DNA from: Pseudomonas mucidolens
Lineage (GTDB): Bacteria > Pseudomonadota > Gammaproteobacteria > Pseudomonadales > Pseudomonadaceae
NCBI RefSeq assembly: GCF_900106045.1
Contig: NZ_LT629802.1
Location: 5,704,001 to 5,768,000 of the forward strand
Direction of reading: 5' to 3'
Length of the DNA: 64,000 nucleotides
Shown here piece after piece: positions 51,831-61,515 of the stretch; position 1 is the first letter of the stretch, and each line of letters opens with the position of its first letter. Both the position numbers and the translations under genes were made by a program. Below the pieces are notes generated by a model. That model saw only the letters and a program-made list of their open reading frames with translations. It ran no database searches and was not told where the DNA came from.

Positions 51831-53549
51831 TTAGTTGCTCTTGGCATGTTTGTTATTGCTAGAGACGCTTTCCAGCGCCTTTCGTGCCTGCTGTTTGCGT
51901 AATAATTGCCAGCGGGCAATGACGCTTTTGGGGGCCCAGATCTGCGGTTCGGAGGCTTCGAAGTTGTCAGCCATTTCGCGCTCGGCCACATGCTGTTGCG
52001 CTAACTTGAAGGCGTGCTGCAAATTGTCGGTCTGATTGAAGGCCTGGGCGAACAGCGCGTCGCCAAAGTAGGTGAAGTCGGCTTCTTCAGAGCAGCCGAA
52101 CGACACACGATCGGCGCGTGAAGCCGTCATGATCAGCGTGTGTTGGTCTTTCAGCGCCGGGATGAAACCACCGGAGTAGCACGCGGAAATCACGATGATC
52201 TTGTCGCGGTTCTTGAGCGGTGCCATCACGCTTGCCAGTTCGTCGGCCGGCAAATCGGCCAGCTCCATGCGTGGCTGCTCGAGCACCAGCTCATGCTCGT
52301 GGGACCCGTGGCTGGTCATGTAGATGAACACCAGGTCCTCGGGGCCCGTGCGCTCGGCCAGCGTCTGCACCGCACGACGCAAGCTTTCGCGAGTGGCCAT
52401 CGGGCGCTCGGCGATGTAGTCGCGGTGGTTGACCAGGCGGATCTGGCCGCGGGCACCGAAACGGATATTCAACAGATTGCTGACGTAATCGGCTTCACGC
52501 AGAAACACGCTTTGCTTGCCGTCACCGGCCAGTGTCAGGGTGTAGAGCTCCACTGCCGGGGTGGACGCGGGCACGGCGGCGAGTGCGGCGTCCAGCAAAC
52601 GGCCCTGGGCCAGCACGCCGACTTCCAGCGCGTCGGGCAACAGCTTGCCATCGGCGTCGCGCACGCGCATGCCATTGGCCCAGGTCCCGGCTTGCACGGT
52701 GCCGTCGGTAAGGGCCAGAGTGCCCTGGCCGTGATAACTGTCATTGTCAAAACCGCCCACGTAGAAACTGCCGTCGCTGAGGTTCAAGCGACCTTTTCCG
52801 CTGAAGCGCCAGTCATTGAACCGGCCGGCATAATGACTGCCGTCGCTGCCGGTCAATTCGCCTTTACCGTTCAAGACACCTTCCTTGAACTCGCCGATCC
52901 AGACATCGCCGTCGGCGTTTTCGTAGCGACCCTTGCCGTTAAGCTGGTTCTGCTTGAAGTGGCCGACGTAAATGTCACCCTCGGCGCTGTTGAAGATGCC
53001 GCTGCCTTCCAGTTGCCCGTTAACGAAATGACCGCTGAACAGATTGCCGCTGTCGTCGTTGCGCTGGCCTTCGCCATTGGGTTTGCCGTGGGCGAATTGG
53101 CCCTGGTATTGGCTGCCGTCGGCCAGCTCCAGGCGGCCGAGACCTGAATACTGGTCATCCTTGAATTCGCCGCGATAGCTCATCTGGCCCTCTTTGAGGG
53201 TGCCTTCACCGTTACGCCGGCCTTGCTTGAAACCGCCGACGTAACTGATTGCGGTGGTGGTCAGGCTGCCCTGGCCATCGAACAGGCCATGCTCGAACTG
53301 ACCTTTATAGACTTCGCCATTGCTGCCATGCCATTCACCCTGGCCGTGCCACTGGCCTTTGTCGAACTGCCCGGCGTACCAGCTGCCGTTGGGGTAGTCG
53401 ACCCGGCCCTGGCCTTGCAGCAGGCCGTTGACCAGGTCCCCACGATAACGCCCGCCGTCTGGCAGCCGTGCATCGGGCGGCAGCAGGGATTCGCCGTCGC
53501 CGCAAGCGGTGAGCAACAAAGCGAGAGCAAGTGGGGCGAGTGAGCGCAT
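51831..53549 (-). CDS. MORN-repeat lipoprotein with a C13/caspase-like protease domain
   Basis: This 572-residue protein has a lipobox LLLTACGDG, so it is likely anchored in an envelope membrane. Residues 30-300 are about eleven MORN-type repeats (YRGDLVNGLLQGQG, YAGQFDKGQWHGQG and so on) of about 23 residues. Residues 330-540 form a C13-like peptidase with the catalytic dyad visible: His in IYMTSHGSHEH and Cys in VISACYSGGFIP. This is the legumain/caspase-like fold. The arrangement suggests a membrane-associated protease whose repeat part binds a partner or lipid. The substrate is unknown. Confidence 0.85.
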   Translation of the reverse strand: MRSLAPLALALLLTACGDGESLLPPDARLPDGGRYRGDLVNGLLQGQGRVDYPNGSWYAGQFDKGQWHGQGEWHGSNGEVYKGQFEHGLFDGQGSLTTTAISYVGGFKQGRRNGEGTLKEGQMSYRGEFKDDQYSGLGRLELADGSQYQGQFAHGKPNGEGQRNDDSGNLFSGHFVNGQLEGSGIFNSAEGDIYVGHFKQNQLNGKGRYENADGDVWIGEFKEGVLNGKGELTGSDGSHYAGRFNDWRFSGKGRLNLSDGSFYVGGFDNDSYHGQGTLALTDGTVQAGTWANGMRVRDADGKLLPDALEVGVLAQGRLLDAALAAVPASTPAVELYTLTLAGDGKQSVFLREADYVSNLLNIRFGARGQIRLVNHRDYIAERPMATRESLRRAVQTLAERTGPEDLVFIYMTSHGSHEHELVLEQPRMELADLPADELASVMAPLKNRDKIIVISACYSGGFIPALKDQHTLIMTASRADRVSFGCSEEADFTYFGDALFAQAFNQTDNLQHAFKLAQQHVAEREMADNFEASEPQIWAPKSVIARWQLLRKQQARKALESVSSNNKHAKSN

Positions 53550-53627
53550 AGCGGGATCCGGGTAATTGAGCGCCGAGTATGCTGCAGCGGGGGAAGCTAT
53601 ACCTAGTGGTCTGTGAATGATGGACCC

Positions 53628-53726
53628 GTAGGCGCGAGCGTGCTCGCGAAAATCGTCAACGATAACGCGGGCATCCAGACAGCACGCGGCGGCATTGGGT
53701 TTTACGCGAGCAAGCCGGCTCCTGCG
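53628..53726. repeat. REP cluster A (3' of maoC)
   Basis: Two REPs (gcgcgagcgtgctcgcgaa and acgcgagcaagccggctcc) flank a spacer. 53644-53698 is the reverse complement of 54261-54315 with two mismatches in 55 bases, so the maoC gene lies between two inverted copies. Confidence 0.8.
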
Positions 53727-53741
53727 GTGATCGGCTGTGCC

Positions 53742-54197
53742 TTACACGAAGCAGAGCGACAACGATTCAGCGATGTAGGCTGGCTTCTCCTGCCCTTCGA
53801 TTTCCAGGGTCGCGGTGGCCTTGAACAGCCATTGGCCGGGTTTTTTCTCGGTGACGTCGGTGAGCGTGACCGCCAGGCGCACATTGGAGTCGACCTTGAC
53901 CGGCTGGATAAAGCGCACGCTGTCCAAACCATAGTTGACGGCCATTTTAAGACCCTCGGGCATGATCAGCAGGCCTTCCATCAGCTTTGGCATCAGTGAC
54001 AGCGACAGAAAACCGTGGGCGATGGTGCTGCCGAACGGCGTCTGGGCGGCTTTCACCGGGTCGATATGGATGAACTGATAATCGCCGGTGGCTTCGGCGA
54101 ACAGGTTGATGCGCTCCTGGTCTATCTTGAACCATTCGGAACGTCCCAGTTCCTTGCCGACATAATCTTTGAGCTGCGCTACAGGTACCGAGGGCAT
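53742..54197 (-). CDS. MaoC-family (R)-hydratase/dehydratase
   Basis: This 151-residue hot-dog fold protein has the hydratase motif of the family: FAEATGDYQFIHIDP (Asp and His of the catalytic pair), then TPFGSTIAHGFLSLSL. It probably hydrates enoyl-CoA, as in (R)-specific enoyl-CoA hydratases or nodulation protein N relatives. I chose the MPSVPVAQL start, preceded by AAGGAGAGTCGCA; fifteen more codons upstream are less likely. It stands alone between the two REP clusters. Confidence 0.87.
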   Translation of the reverse strand: MPSVPVAQLKDYVGKELGRSEWFKIDQERINLFAEATGDYQFIHIDPVKAAQTPFGSTIAHGFLSLSLMPKLMEGLLIMPEGLKMAVNYGLDSVRFIQPVKVDSNVRLAVTLTDVTEKKPGQWLFKATATLEIEGQEKPAYIAESLSLCFV

Positions 54198-54230
54198 TGC
54201 GACTCTCCTTGACTCATCTATTGACTCCCC

Positions 54231-54332
54231 CTGTAGGAGCAAGCTTGCTCGCGAAAAAAACCAATGTCACCGCGTGCTGTCTGGATGCCCGCGTTATCGT
54301 TGACGATTTTCGCGAGCAAGCTCGCTTCTACA
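54231..54332. repeat. REP cluster B (5' of maoC)
   Basis: Two inverted REPs (aggagcaagcttgctcgcg and cgcgagcaagctcgcttct) enclose a spacer. This cluster is the inverted partner of the one at 53628. Confidence 0.8.
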
Positions 54333-54481
54333 AGCGGAAGGTGTTGTTGTTTTAGGTTTGCAGAGAACCACTGTAGATCATCATGGGCAACGGACCCGGT
54401 CAACCCTCCATGCTTTTGGCGAATGCCGTTTCATAGCGCGTGCGTGCTTATAATGCTCGCTTGCTTTTGGGGAGAAGACGG

Positions 54482-54844
54482 ATGCTATTACGCGGTCTGA
54501 CATGGCTGGTGCTGTTTCAATTGCTCGGCACCGCAATCAATCATTTGTTCCTGCCGGTTATGCCGGGAGCGATTGTCGGCCTGCTGCTGTTGCTGGCCTA
54601 TCTGATGTGGCGCGGTGAAGTCGGCGAACCGTTGAGCCTGGCGGCGGGCAGCCTGTTGCGTTATTTGCCGTTGCTGCTGGTGCCGCCTGCCGTGGGCGTG
54701 ATGGTGTACGCCAAGGACATCTTGGCTGACTTCTGGGCCATCGTCGGTGCGCTGGTGTTGTCGCTGGTGATTGCCATGGGCTTTGCCGGGGTCTTGATGC
54801 AAAAGCTGGTCAAGCGCCAGGGCCACAAGGAGCAAGGGCAATGA
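54482..54844 (+). CDS. CidA/LrgA-family holin-like protein
   Basis: This 120-residue membrane protein has four hydrophobic segments. It belongs to the LrgA/CidA family (PVMPGAIVGLLLLLAYLMWRG, then YLPLLLVPPAVGVM). Such proteins work with LrgB-type partners in control of murein hydrolase activity, autolysis and export of small acids. The start follows GGGGAGAAGACGG, and the stop overlaps the next gene by 4 bases. Confidence 0.87.
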   Translation: MLLRGLTWLVLFQLLGTAINHLFLPVMPGAIVGLLLLLAYLMWRGEVGEPLSLAAGSLLRYLPLLLVPPAVGVMVYAKDILADFWAIVGALVLSLVIAMGFAGVLMQKLVKRQGHKEQGQ

Positions 54845-55557
54845 TTTTCGATTGGCAAGGAGCCTGGGCCTCGGTGATCCATCATCCGTTGTTCGGCATC
54901 GGCATTACGCTGGGTGCTTACCAACTGGTGCTGGCGGCCTACGAGAAAACCCGCTGGATCTTTCTGCAGCCGGTGCTGGTCTCGATGCTGCTGGTGATCG
55001 GCGTATTGCTGAGCTGCGGCCTGAGCTACGCCGAATATCGCGAGAGCACCGAGATCATGGGCATCCTGCTGGGCCCGGCGACGGTGGCGCTGGCGGTTCC
55101 GCTGTATTTGAATCTGCGGCGAATTCGTCAGTTGTTCTGGCCGGTTTTTACTACGCTGGTGGTGGGTGGCGTGTTGGCGACCGGCCTGTGCGTGTGGCTG
55201 GGTTGGGGGTTTGGTGCCGAGCACATGGTGCTGATGACCATGGCACCAAAGTCGGTGACCTCGCCTATCGCGATGTTGGTGGCCGAGCAGATTGGTGGCG
55301 TCGCGGCGCTGGCGGCAGTGTTTGTGCTGATCACCGGGGTGGTCGGCGCAATGGTCGGGCCAGCGTTGCTGTCGCGCCTCGGAGTGCACAGCCCGGAAGC
55401 GCGCGGCATGGCGCTGGGCATGACCGCGCATGCGGTAGGTACCTCGGTGGCCCTGCAGGAAAGCGAAGAGTGCGGTGCGTTCGCGGCGCTGGCGATGAGT
55501 TTGATGGGCGTGGCGACGGCGGTGTTTCTGCCGTTGGCGGTCTCAATCGTTGTTTAA
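54841..55557 (+). CDS. LrgB/CidB-family membrane protein
   Basis: This 238-residue protein has about seven hydrophobic segments and the LrgB pattern: ILLGPATVALAVPLYLN, TMAPKSVTSPIAMLVAEQIGG and ARGMALGMTAHAVGTS. It is the partner of the small LrgA-like protein encoded just upstream, with which it overlaps by 4 bases. The pair likely forms a membrane channel or transporter. Confidence 0.9.
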   Translation: MIFDWQGAWASVIHHPLFGIGITLGAYQLVLAAYEKTRWIFLQPVLVSMLLVIGVLLSCGLSYAEYRESTEIMGILLGPATVALAVPLYLNLRRIRQLFWPVFTTLVVGGVLATGLCVWLGWGFGAEHMVLMTMAPKSVTSPIAMLVAEQIGGVAALAAVFVLITGVVGAMVGPALLSRLGVHSPEARGMALGMTAHAVGTSVALQESEECGAFAALAMSLMGVATAVFLPLAVSIVV

Positions 55558-55578
55558 GTCGGGTTTAAGGAAGTCTTT

Positions 55579-56166
55579 ATGAGTCTGGCGTTGTTCCCTC
55601 TCAATACGGTGCTGTTTCCCGGTTGTGCCCTTGATCTGCAATTGTTCGAGGCGCGCTACCTGGACATGATCAGTCGCTGCATGAAAAAAGGCCAAAGCTT
55701 CGGCGTGGTGTGCATTCTGGATGGCGCCGAAGTCGGGGAGGCGCCGGAGGGCTACGCGCAGGTTGGCTGCGAGGCGCTGATCCGCGACTTCCAGCAGCAG
55801 GACAACGGCTTGCTGGGGATTCGTGTCGAGGGCGGCCGCAGGTTCCGCGTCCTTGAGGCCGAGGTTCAGCGTGACCAATTGCTGGTGGCCGAGGTGCAGT
55901 GGCTGGAAGATGCGCCCGAGCAGCCGCTTGAGGAAGAAGACGCCGACCTGCTGGCACTGCTTCAAGCGCTGGCCGAACACCCGATGGTCGCCGCGCTCGA
56001 CATGGGTTCCGACGCGCAAGGGCAGCAGGCATTGAGCAATCAACTGGCGTATCTCCTGCCTTTTACCGAAGCCGACAAAGTCGACCTGCTGCAACTCGAC
56101 GACCCGCAGCAGCGCCTGGATGCGATTCAACTATTGCTGGATGAGTTGCAGGGTGAATTGTTCTGA
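55579..56166 (+). CDS. LON N-terminal domain protein
   Basis: This 195-residue protein consists of the substrate-recognition domain of the Lon protease alone: ALFPLNTVLFPGCALDLQLFE, then SFGVVCILDGAEVG and VGCEALIRDF. It has no ATPase or protease part. Such stand-alone proteins are common in gammaproteobacteria and of unclear function. It follows the lrgB-like gene by 21 bases on the same strand and may be cotranscribed with it. Confidence 0.88.
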   Translation: MSLALFPLNTVLFPGCALDLQLFEARYLDMISRCMKKGQSFGVVCILDGAEVGEAPEGYAQVGCEALIRDFQQQDNGLLGIRVEGGRRFRVLEAEVQRDQLLVAEVQWLEDAPEQPLEEEDADLLALLQALAEHPMVAALDMGSDAQGQQALSNQLAYLLPFTEADKVDLLQLDDPQQRLDAIQLLLDELQGELF

Positions 56167-56223
56167 ATTCCGTCGGGCGCAGGAGGCGTGCGGCCTCCGA
56201 CGATTGGCTGGGGTCGGCTTGGA

Positions 56224-57540
56224 TTAATACGCGTACCTGAGCAGGGCGTGGGAGGTACCGGTCAGTGCAAAAAAACCGAGCACGGCCACGCAGGCCGGCA
56301 AAATCAGCCACCAGACCTTCGGTGCCATCGGCGGCAGCGGGGTTTGGCGCTGGCTCAAGGTCAGGCTGAAGGCGCACACCGTCATCGCCAGCAAGGTGCC
56401 GGCCAGAATGTCGGATGGCCAATGCGCGCCCAGGTACACCCGCGACAGCGCAATGGTGGCGGCGGGGATCGCGCCCAGCAGCAGCCAGGTCAGGCGCATG
56501 CGGGTAGGCTGGCCACGGCCGGCGAGCACTGCCAGGGCCAGGAAAAACGCAAACGAGCCGGACGCATGGCCACTCGGCATGCTGAAACTGGTCAGCGGGT
56601 CGCTGAGGATTTCCGGGCGACCACGGGCGAAAAACAGCTTGCTGGCGGTGTTGATCAGCGCGGCGCCCAGCAACGTGACACCGACAAAGAGTGCGTGGCG
56701 CCATTGCCGTGCCAGCAGCAACAAGCCGGTCAACACCGCACTGGCGACGAACATTTTCTTGAACTCGCCCAGTTGGGTGATCATCACCATGGCCTGGTCC
56801 AGGGCCGGGTCACGGTGTTCCTGGACCAGGGCCATCAAGCCCTGGTCAAAGTGATTCAAGTGGGGATAGCCGATAAACATCGCGATCAACAAGACCAGAC
56901 TGACGCAGCCGGTCCATAACGTGGCCCGGCGATGACCGCGCAGGCTACTGTTGAGGCTCACCCCCAGCAGCAGGGCGAGACAGGCGGCGACGACGCCGGC
57001 CTCGGGCCAGAACCCTTCGGGCAGCGGCAGACGAAATGCCGCGCCCGTGGCCCAGCCCGGCAGCAGGTAGGCCACTGACCAGCCAGCGGCGGCCAGCACG
57101 CTGACGGCGGCGAAGCGCGGGAACGGCATGTCGCACATCCCGGCCACCATTGGCAGCATCGGCCGCAGCGGGCCGATGAAACGGCCAACCAGCAGGCTGG
57201 CGATCCCGTACTTCTGAAAATAAGCCTCGGCGCTGCTCATCCACTCGGGATGGTGGCGCAGGCCGGGCAAGCGCCGGATGTTCTGGTGGAAGTGTCGTCC
57301 CAGGTAGTAGGAGATCGCATCGCCCAGCAATCCGCCGATCATGCCCAGCAACAGGGTTTCGCTGAGGGACAGCGCGCCGCTGCCGGCCAGCACCGCAATC
57401 GCGAACAATAGCACCGTGCCTGGCACGATCAGCCCGGCAATGGCCAGACACTCCACGCAGGCCACAATAAAGACTGCGGCAGCCAGCCATTGCGGGTTAA
57501 GGGTCAGCCAACCGGTAATGCCATCGAGCCATTGGCCCAT
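56224..57540 (-). CDS. DedA-PAP2 fusion membrane protein
   Basis: This 438-residue inner-membrane protein joins two domains. Residues 1-200 are DedA-like (GLIVPGTVLLFAIAVLAG, LGDAISYYLGRHFHQ, VGRFIGPLRPMLPMVAG). Residues 230-420 are a PAP2 phosphatase with the three motifs KLFFARGRPE, SMPSGHASGSFAF and SRVYLGAHWPSDI. It may both move and dephosphorylate a lipid such as undecaprenyl pyrophosphate or phosphatidate. The ATG at 57540 follows GGAG; a longer frame upstream lies over REPs. Confidence 0.88.
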   Translation of the reverse strand: MGQWLDGITGWLTLNPQWLAAAVFIVACVECLAIAGLIVPGTVLLFAIAVLAGSGALSLSETLLLGMIGGLLGDAISYYLGRHFHQNIRRLPGLRHHPEWMSSAEAYFQKYGIASLLVGRFIGPLRPMLPMVAGMCDMPFPRFAAVSVLAAAGWSVAYLLPGWATGAAFRLPLPEGFWPEAGVVAACLALLLGVSLNSSLRGHRRATLWTGCVSLVLLIAMFIGYPHLNHFDQGLMALVQEHRDPALDQAMVMITQLGEFKKMFVASAVLTGLLLLARQWRHALFVGVTLLGAALINTASKLFFARGRPEILSDPLTSFSMPSGHASGSFAFFLALAVLAGRGQPTRMRLTWLLLGAIPAATIALSRVYLGAHWPSDILAGTLLAMTVCAFSLTLSQRQTPLPPMAPKVWWLILPACVAVLGFFALTGTSHALLRYAY

Positions 57541-57572
57541 ACAATCAACTCCATCTGGGGTTACACCCGCCT

Positions 57573-57675
57573 CTGTAGGCGCGAGCTCGCTCGCGAAAAA
57601 CCTGAGGACGCCGCGGGGGGTCAGATTTTCCGCGCCATCGTTGACGATCTTCGCGAGCAAGCTCGCTCCTACAGG
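57573..57675. repeat. REP cluster C between the DedA-PAP2 gene and mpg
   Basis: Two inverted REPs (ggcgcgagctcgctcgcg and cgcgagcaagctcgctcct) flank a spacer that shares the atcgttgacgat string with the clusters around maoC. It separates two minus-strand genes. Confidence 0.8.
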
Positions 57676-57688
57676 GAGCAGGCAGGTT

Positions 57689-58372
57689 TCAAATCAAACA
57701 GTAATCGCGGCCTTCGACCTGGCCCCGCCGCAGCGGGTTCCGTGTGCAGTAGGTTGCGAAGTCGGCATCGACGAAGCGATACATCAGGTGTTCATCCCGA
57801 CCGCCGGGAATGCCCAGGCGTGTGGTTTGGATAATCTGCGCAGGCGTCTGGCCTACGTCTTCGACGTAAAACCGCTGCGGGTCAAAGCGCTGGGCGTCCC
57901 ACATCGGCACCTTCAGGCCGAGGGCTTTGCACAGCAGCGTCTGTCCGGCGCAGAGCTTGTGGGGCGGGCGCGGCCGGCCGCTGGCATCCGGGTTGTTCAG
58001 CAGCATTTGCGCCAGGCTGGCCGGCCCTGAGGTCTCATCCACCCAAGGATAGGCCGACTTGATCAGCACGGCATTGCCCGGGCCCTGGGCGCTGAAGTTC
58101 AACGAGTCGCCGCCACGGGCGTAGTACATGTAGATGTGGCCGCCATCCAGAAACAAAGCCTTACGCTTTTCTGTGTAGCCGAGGGACGCATGGCTGCCTT
58201 TTTCGGCCAGGAAATAGGCCTCGGTTTCAATAATGCGGACTGACAGCCACACATCGCCGACGCGATGACGGATGACTTTGCCCAGCAAATCCTTTGCCAG
58301 CTGTTGCGCGTCGCGGTCGAAAAAACAGTCGGGCAGGGCGTTGCCAGGGGCAGGGGAGGAAAAACTGGTCAT
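57689..58372 (-). CDS. 3-methyladenine DNA glycosylase (AAG/MPG type)
   Basis: This 227-residue monofunctional DNA glycosylase of the AAG family removes alkylated purines in base-excision repair. The segment RIIETEAYFLAEKGSHAS contains the catalytic Glu, followed by the sequence GGHIYMYYARGGDSLNFS. The C-terminal half (GRPRPPHKLCAGQTLLCKALGL) is also typical. The start MTSFSSP has no close competitor. It lies on the opposite strand to proA, with 177 bases between starts. Confidence 0.9.
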   Translation of the reverse strand: MTSFSSPAPGNALPDCFFDRDAQQLAKDLLGKVIRHRVGDVWLSVRIIETEAYFLAEKGSHASLGYTEKRKALFLDGGHIYMYYARGGDSLNFSAQGPGNAVLIKSAYPWVDETSGPASLAQMLLNNPDASGRPRPPHKLCAGQTLLCKALGLKVPMWDAQRFDPQRFYVEDVGQTPAQIIQTTRLGIPGGRDEHLMYRFVDADFATYCTRNPLRRGQVEGRDYCLI

Positions 58373-58549
58373 GACGTTGACGGGTTACCGCGGCCAAATG
58401 TGACTTGATGATATCAAGTTCAAGCTTAATCCCCGCTGAACATCGAGTTTTTACAGCTCATTTCGACCATCCGCCCCTCACCGCTGTCCGTAGGGCGACG
58501 CGACAGCTATAATCTGCCGCTTTCCTCTTTGCCAAGACCCCACCAGACC

Positions 58550-59815
58550 ATGACTGAGTCCGTTCTTGACTACATGACCCGCCTGGGTCGCGCTGCCCGT
58601 CAGGCCTCGCGGTTGATCGCCCGTGCGAGCACCGCGCAGAAGAACCGTGCCCTGATGGCGGCTGCCGATGCGCTGGACGCCTCGCGCGCGGCGCTTACGG
58701 CGGCCAACGAGCAGGACCTGGCCAATGGCCGGGCGAATGGTCTGGAACCGGCATTGCTCGATCGCCTGGCGCTGACGCCGGCACGTATCGACGACATGAT
58801 CGAAGGTTTGCGTCAGGTGGCCAAATTGCCTGACCCCATCGGTGAAATCCGCGATATGCGTTACCTGCCTTCGGGCATCCAGGTGGGCAAGATGCGCGTG
58901 CCCCTGGGCGTGATCGGCATTATTTATGAATCGCGGCCGAACGTGACCATTGATGCCGCGAGCCTGTGCCTGAAGTCCGGCAACGCCACCATCCTGCGTG
59001 GCGGTTCCGAGGCCATCAATTCCAATCGTGCCATCGCCGCGTGCATTCAGCAGGGCCTGGCCGTGGCCGAGTTGCCGGCCGAAGTGGTGCAGGTGGTCGA
59101 AACCACCGACCGCGCCGCCGTTGGCGCGCTGATCACAATGCCGGAATGGGTTGATGTCATCGTGCCGCGAGGCGGCAAGAGCCTGATCGAACGTGTCAGT
59201 CGCGATGCCAAAGTGCCTGTGATCAAGCACCTGGACGGTGTCTGCCACGTGTTCATCGACGTCGCGGCCGACCTCGACAAGGCGATTCGCATCGCCGATA
59301 ACGCCAAGACTCACCGCTATGCGCCGTGCAACACCATGGAAACCCTGTTGGTTCACGCAGCCATTGCCGAGCGCGTATTGCCGCCGCTGGCTGCTATTTA
59401 CCGTGACAAGGCGGTTGAACTGCGCGGTTGCGAGCGCACCCGGGCGTTGCTCGGTGCCGACGTGATCGAGGCCACCGAGCAGGACTGGTACACCGAATAC
59501 ACGGCGCCGATCCTGTCGATCCGCATCGTCGACGACCTGGATCAGGCCATCGAACACATCAACACCTACGGCTCCAAGCACACCGATGCCATCGTTACCG
59601 AGCATTTCAGCGATGCGCGGCGTTTCCTCGGCGAAGTGGATTCGGCTTCGGTGATGGTCAACGCCTCGACGCGCTTTGCCGATGGTTTCGAGTATGGCCT
59701 CGGGGCGGAGATCGGCATTTCCACCGACAAGCTCCACGCTCGCGGCCCGGTGGGCCTGGAAGGCTTGACCAGTGAGAAGTACGTGGTTTTCGGCGACGGT
59801 CATGTGCGCACTTGA
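58550..59815 (+). CDS. proA: Glutamate-5-semialdehyde dehydrogenase (gamma-glutamyl phosphate reductase)
   Basis: This 421-residue enzyme reduces gamma-glutamyl phosphate to glutamate semialdehyde in proline synthesis. [20 protein letters not shown] and a catalytic cysteine in [13 protein letters not shown] are visible, and [18 protein letters not shown] closes the protein. The length matches the family. Its stop overlaps the nadD start by one base, so it heads a conserved Pseudomonas gene string. Confidence 0.96.
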   Translation: MTESVLDYMTRLGRAARQASRLIARASTAQKNRALMAAADALDASRAALTAANEQDLANGRANGLEPALLDRLALTPARIDDMIEGLRQVAKLPDPIGEIRDMRYLPSGIQVGKMRVPLGVIGIIYESRPNVTIDAASLCLKSGNATILRGGSEAINSNRAIAACIQQGLAVAELPAEVVQVVETTDRAAVGALITMPEWVDVIVPRGGKSLIERVSRDAKVPVIKHLDGVCHVFIDVAADLDKAIRIADNAKTHRYAPCNTMETLLVHAAIAERVLPPLAAIYRDKAVELRGCERTRALLGADVIEATEQDWYTEYTAPILSIRIVDDLDQAIEHINTYGSKHTDAIVTEHFSDARRFLGEVDSASVMVNASTRFADGFEYGLGAEIGISTDKLHARGPVGLEGLTSEKYVVFGDGHVRT

Positions 59816-60459
59816 TGGCTAAACGCATCGGGCTGCTTGGCGGCACCTTCGATCCCGTACACATCGGTCATTTACGCAGTGCCCTTGAAGTGGCGGACGC
59901 CTTTGGACTCGATGAGCTGCGGCTGATACCCAATGCCAGGCCACCGCATCGGGATACGCCTCAGGTGTCGGCGCCTGATCGGCTGGCGATGGTCGAATGT
60001 GCCGTTGCCGGTATATCGCCGCTGGTGGTGGACGACCGCGAACTCAAGCGCGATAAACCGTCCTACACTATCGACACCCTGGAGCAGACGCGGGCCGAGT
60101 TGGCCGCCGATGACCAGTTGTTTCTACTTTTGGGCTGGGACGCATTTTGCGGCCTGCCCACTTGGCACCGCTGGGAAGAATTGCTCCAGCATTGCCACAT
60201 CCTGGTGTTGCAACGCCCGGATGCCGACAGCGAACCGCCGGATGCCTTGCGCAACCTGCTGGCCGCGCGGTCGGTAAGTGACCCCTTGGCCCTGACCGGG
60301 CCGAACGGGAATATTGCATTCGTCTGGCAGACCCCGCTTGCGGTGTCTGCCACCCAGATCCGTCAACTGCTGGCCAGCGGGAAGTCGGTACGTTTCCTGG
60401 TGCCTGACGCGGTCCTGGCCTACATCGATGCGCACGGGCTTTACCGTGCGTCGAACTGA
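59815..60459 (+). CDS. nadD: Nicotinate-nucleotide adenylyltransferase
   Basis: This 214-residue enzyme adds AMP to nicotinate mononucleotide in NAD synthesis. [18 protein letters not shown] carries the nucleotide-binding [11 protein letters not shown] motif, and [20 protein letters not shown] is the C-terminal signature. The ATG at 59815 shares a base with the proA stop; a TTG one codon earlier is less likely. It lies ahead of rsfS as in other pseudomonads. Confidence 0.96.
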   Translation: MAKRIGLLGGTFDPVHIGHLRSALEVADAFGLDELRLIPNARPPHRDTPQVSAPDRLAMVECAVAGISPLVVDDRELKRDKPSYTIDTLEQTRAELAADDQLFLLLGWDAFCGLPTWHRWEELLQHCHILVLQRPDADSEPPDALRNLLAARSVSDPLALTGPNGNIAFVWQTPLAVSATQIRQLLASGKSVRFLVPDAVLAYIDAHGLYRASN

Positions 60460-60528
60460 AAAGGCGCGCTTGAACGCACGAACAGTCGTGCAGCGAGCGC
60501 CCGAACATACGAGCAAAACGAGTTTTTT

Positions 60529-61023
60529 ATGACGAACAAAGACGTAAGCAAAGTTAAACGCAAAGGCACGTTCAAGAGCGCCCCGCTGCCAGTAGAGGCG
60601 CACACCGGCCCTGAACTCGCCGGCGAAGAGCTGGTGAAGGTTGCTGTAGCGGCTCTGGAAGACGTGAAGGCCCAGGACATTCAAGTTCTGGACGTACGCG
60701 ACAAGCAGAGCATCACCGATTTCATGATCATCGCCACCGGTACTTCCAACCGTCAGATCGGCGCGATGCTGGACAAGGTCCGTGAAGCCGTCAAAGCCCA
60801 AGGCGTCAAGCCGCTGGGTGAAGAAGGCAAGGGTGACAGCGACTGGGTTCTGTTGGACATGGACGACGTGATCGTGCACATGATGACCTCCAACGCCCGC
60901 CAGTTCTACGACCTCGAGCGTCTGTGGAAAGGTGCCGAGCAGAGCCGTGCCGCCGATGGCAAGCACCACAGCCCTGAAGTCGGTCACGCGCATTTCGACA
61001 AGCTCAACAAAGACCAGGAATAA
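60529..61023 (+). CDS. rsfS: Ribosome silencing factor RsfS
   Basis: This 164-residue protein binds L14 of the large ribosomal subunit and blocks subunit joining under starvation. The core (about 35-140) has DVRDKQSITDFMIIATGTSNRQ, GDSDWVLLDMDDVIVHMM and ARQFYDLERLW. It has about 30 extra residues at the N-terminus and a histidine-containing tail beyond the usual 105-130, as other pseudomonad RsfS proteins do. It starts 69 bases after nadD. Confidence 0.94.
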   Translation: MTNKDVSKVKRKGTFKSAPLPVEAHTGPELAGEELVKVAVAALEDVKAQDIQVLDVRDKQSITDFMIIATGTSNRQIGAMLDKVREAVKAQGVKPLGEEGKGDSDWVLLDMDDVIVHMMTSNARQFYDLERLWKGAEQSRAADGKHHSPEVGHAHFDKLNKDQE

Positions 61024-61032
61024 GGAACGGCT

Positions 61033-61500
61033 GTGCGCCTGCGTCTGATCGCTGTCGGTTCTCGCATGCCCAAGTGGGTGGAGGAAGGCTGGCATGAATA
61101 TGCCAAGCGCCTGCCATCCGAGCTTGCGCTGGAACTGGTGGAAATACCGCTCAATACCCGTGGCAAGAACGCCGACGTGGCGCGTTTTATCCGTCAGGAA
61201 GGCGAGGCCATGCTGGCCAAGGTCGGCCCCAATGAGCGGATTGTCACCCTTGAGGTGCACGGCAAGCCCTGGAGCACCGAACAGTTGGCGGTGGAGCTGG
61301 ATCGCTGGCGCCTGGATTCGCGCACGGTGAACTTCATGGTGGGTGGCCCCGAAGGGCTGGCGCCGGAAGTGTGCGCGCGGGCCGATCAGCGCTGGTCGCT
61401 GTCGCCCCTGACGTTGCCCCACCCGCTGGTACGGATTCTGATCGGTGAACAGCTGTATCGCGCCTGGACAGTTCTGTCCGGGCACCCTTATCACAAATAA
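61033..61500 (+). CDS. rlmH: 23S rRNA pseudouridine(1915) N3-methyltransferase
   Basis: This 155-residue SPOUT-class enzyme uses SAM to methylate pseudouridine 1915 of 23S rRNA. It has [19 protein letters not shown] at the start, [14 protein letters not shown] as the knot SAM-binding loop and [18 protein letters not shown] at the end. The start is GTG after GGAACGGCT, 9 bases after rsfS. The family length is 155, so it is complete. Confidence 0.96.
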   Translation: MRLRLIAVGSRMPKWVEEGWHEYAKRLPSELALELVEIPLNTRGKNADVARFIRQEGEAMLAKVGPNERIVTLEVHGKPWSTEQLAVELDRWRLDSRTVNFMVGGPEGLAPEVCARADQRWSLSPLTLPHPLVRILIGEQLYRAWTVLSGHPYHK

Positions 61501-61515
61501 TCTGCGCCCTGCCTG

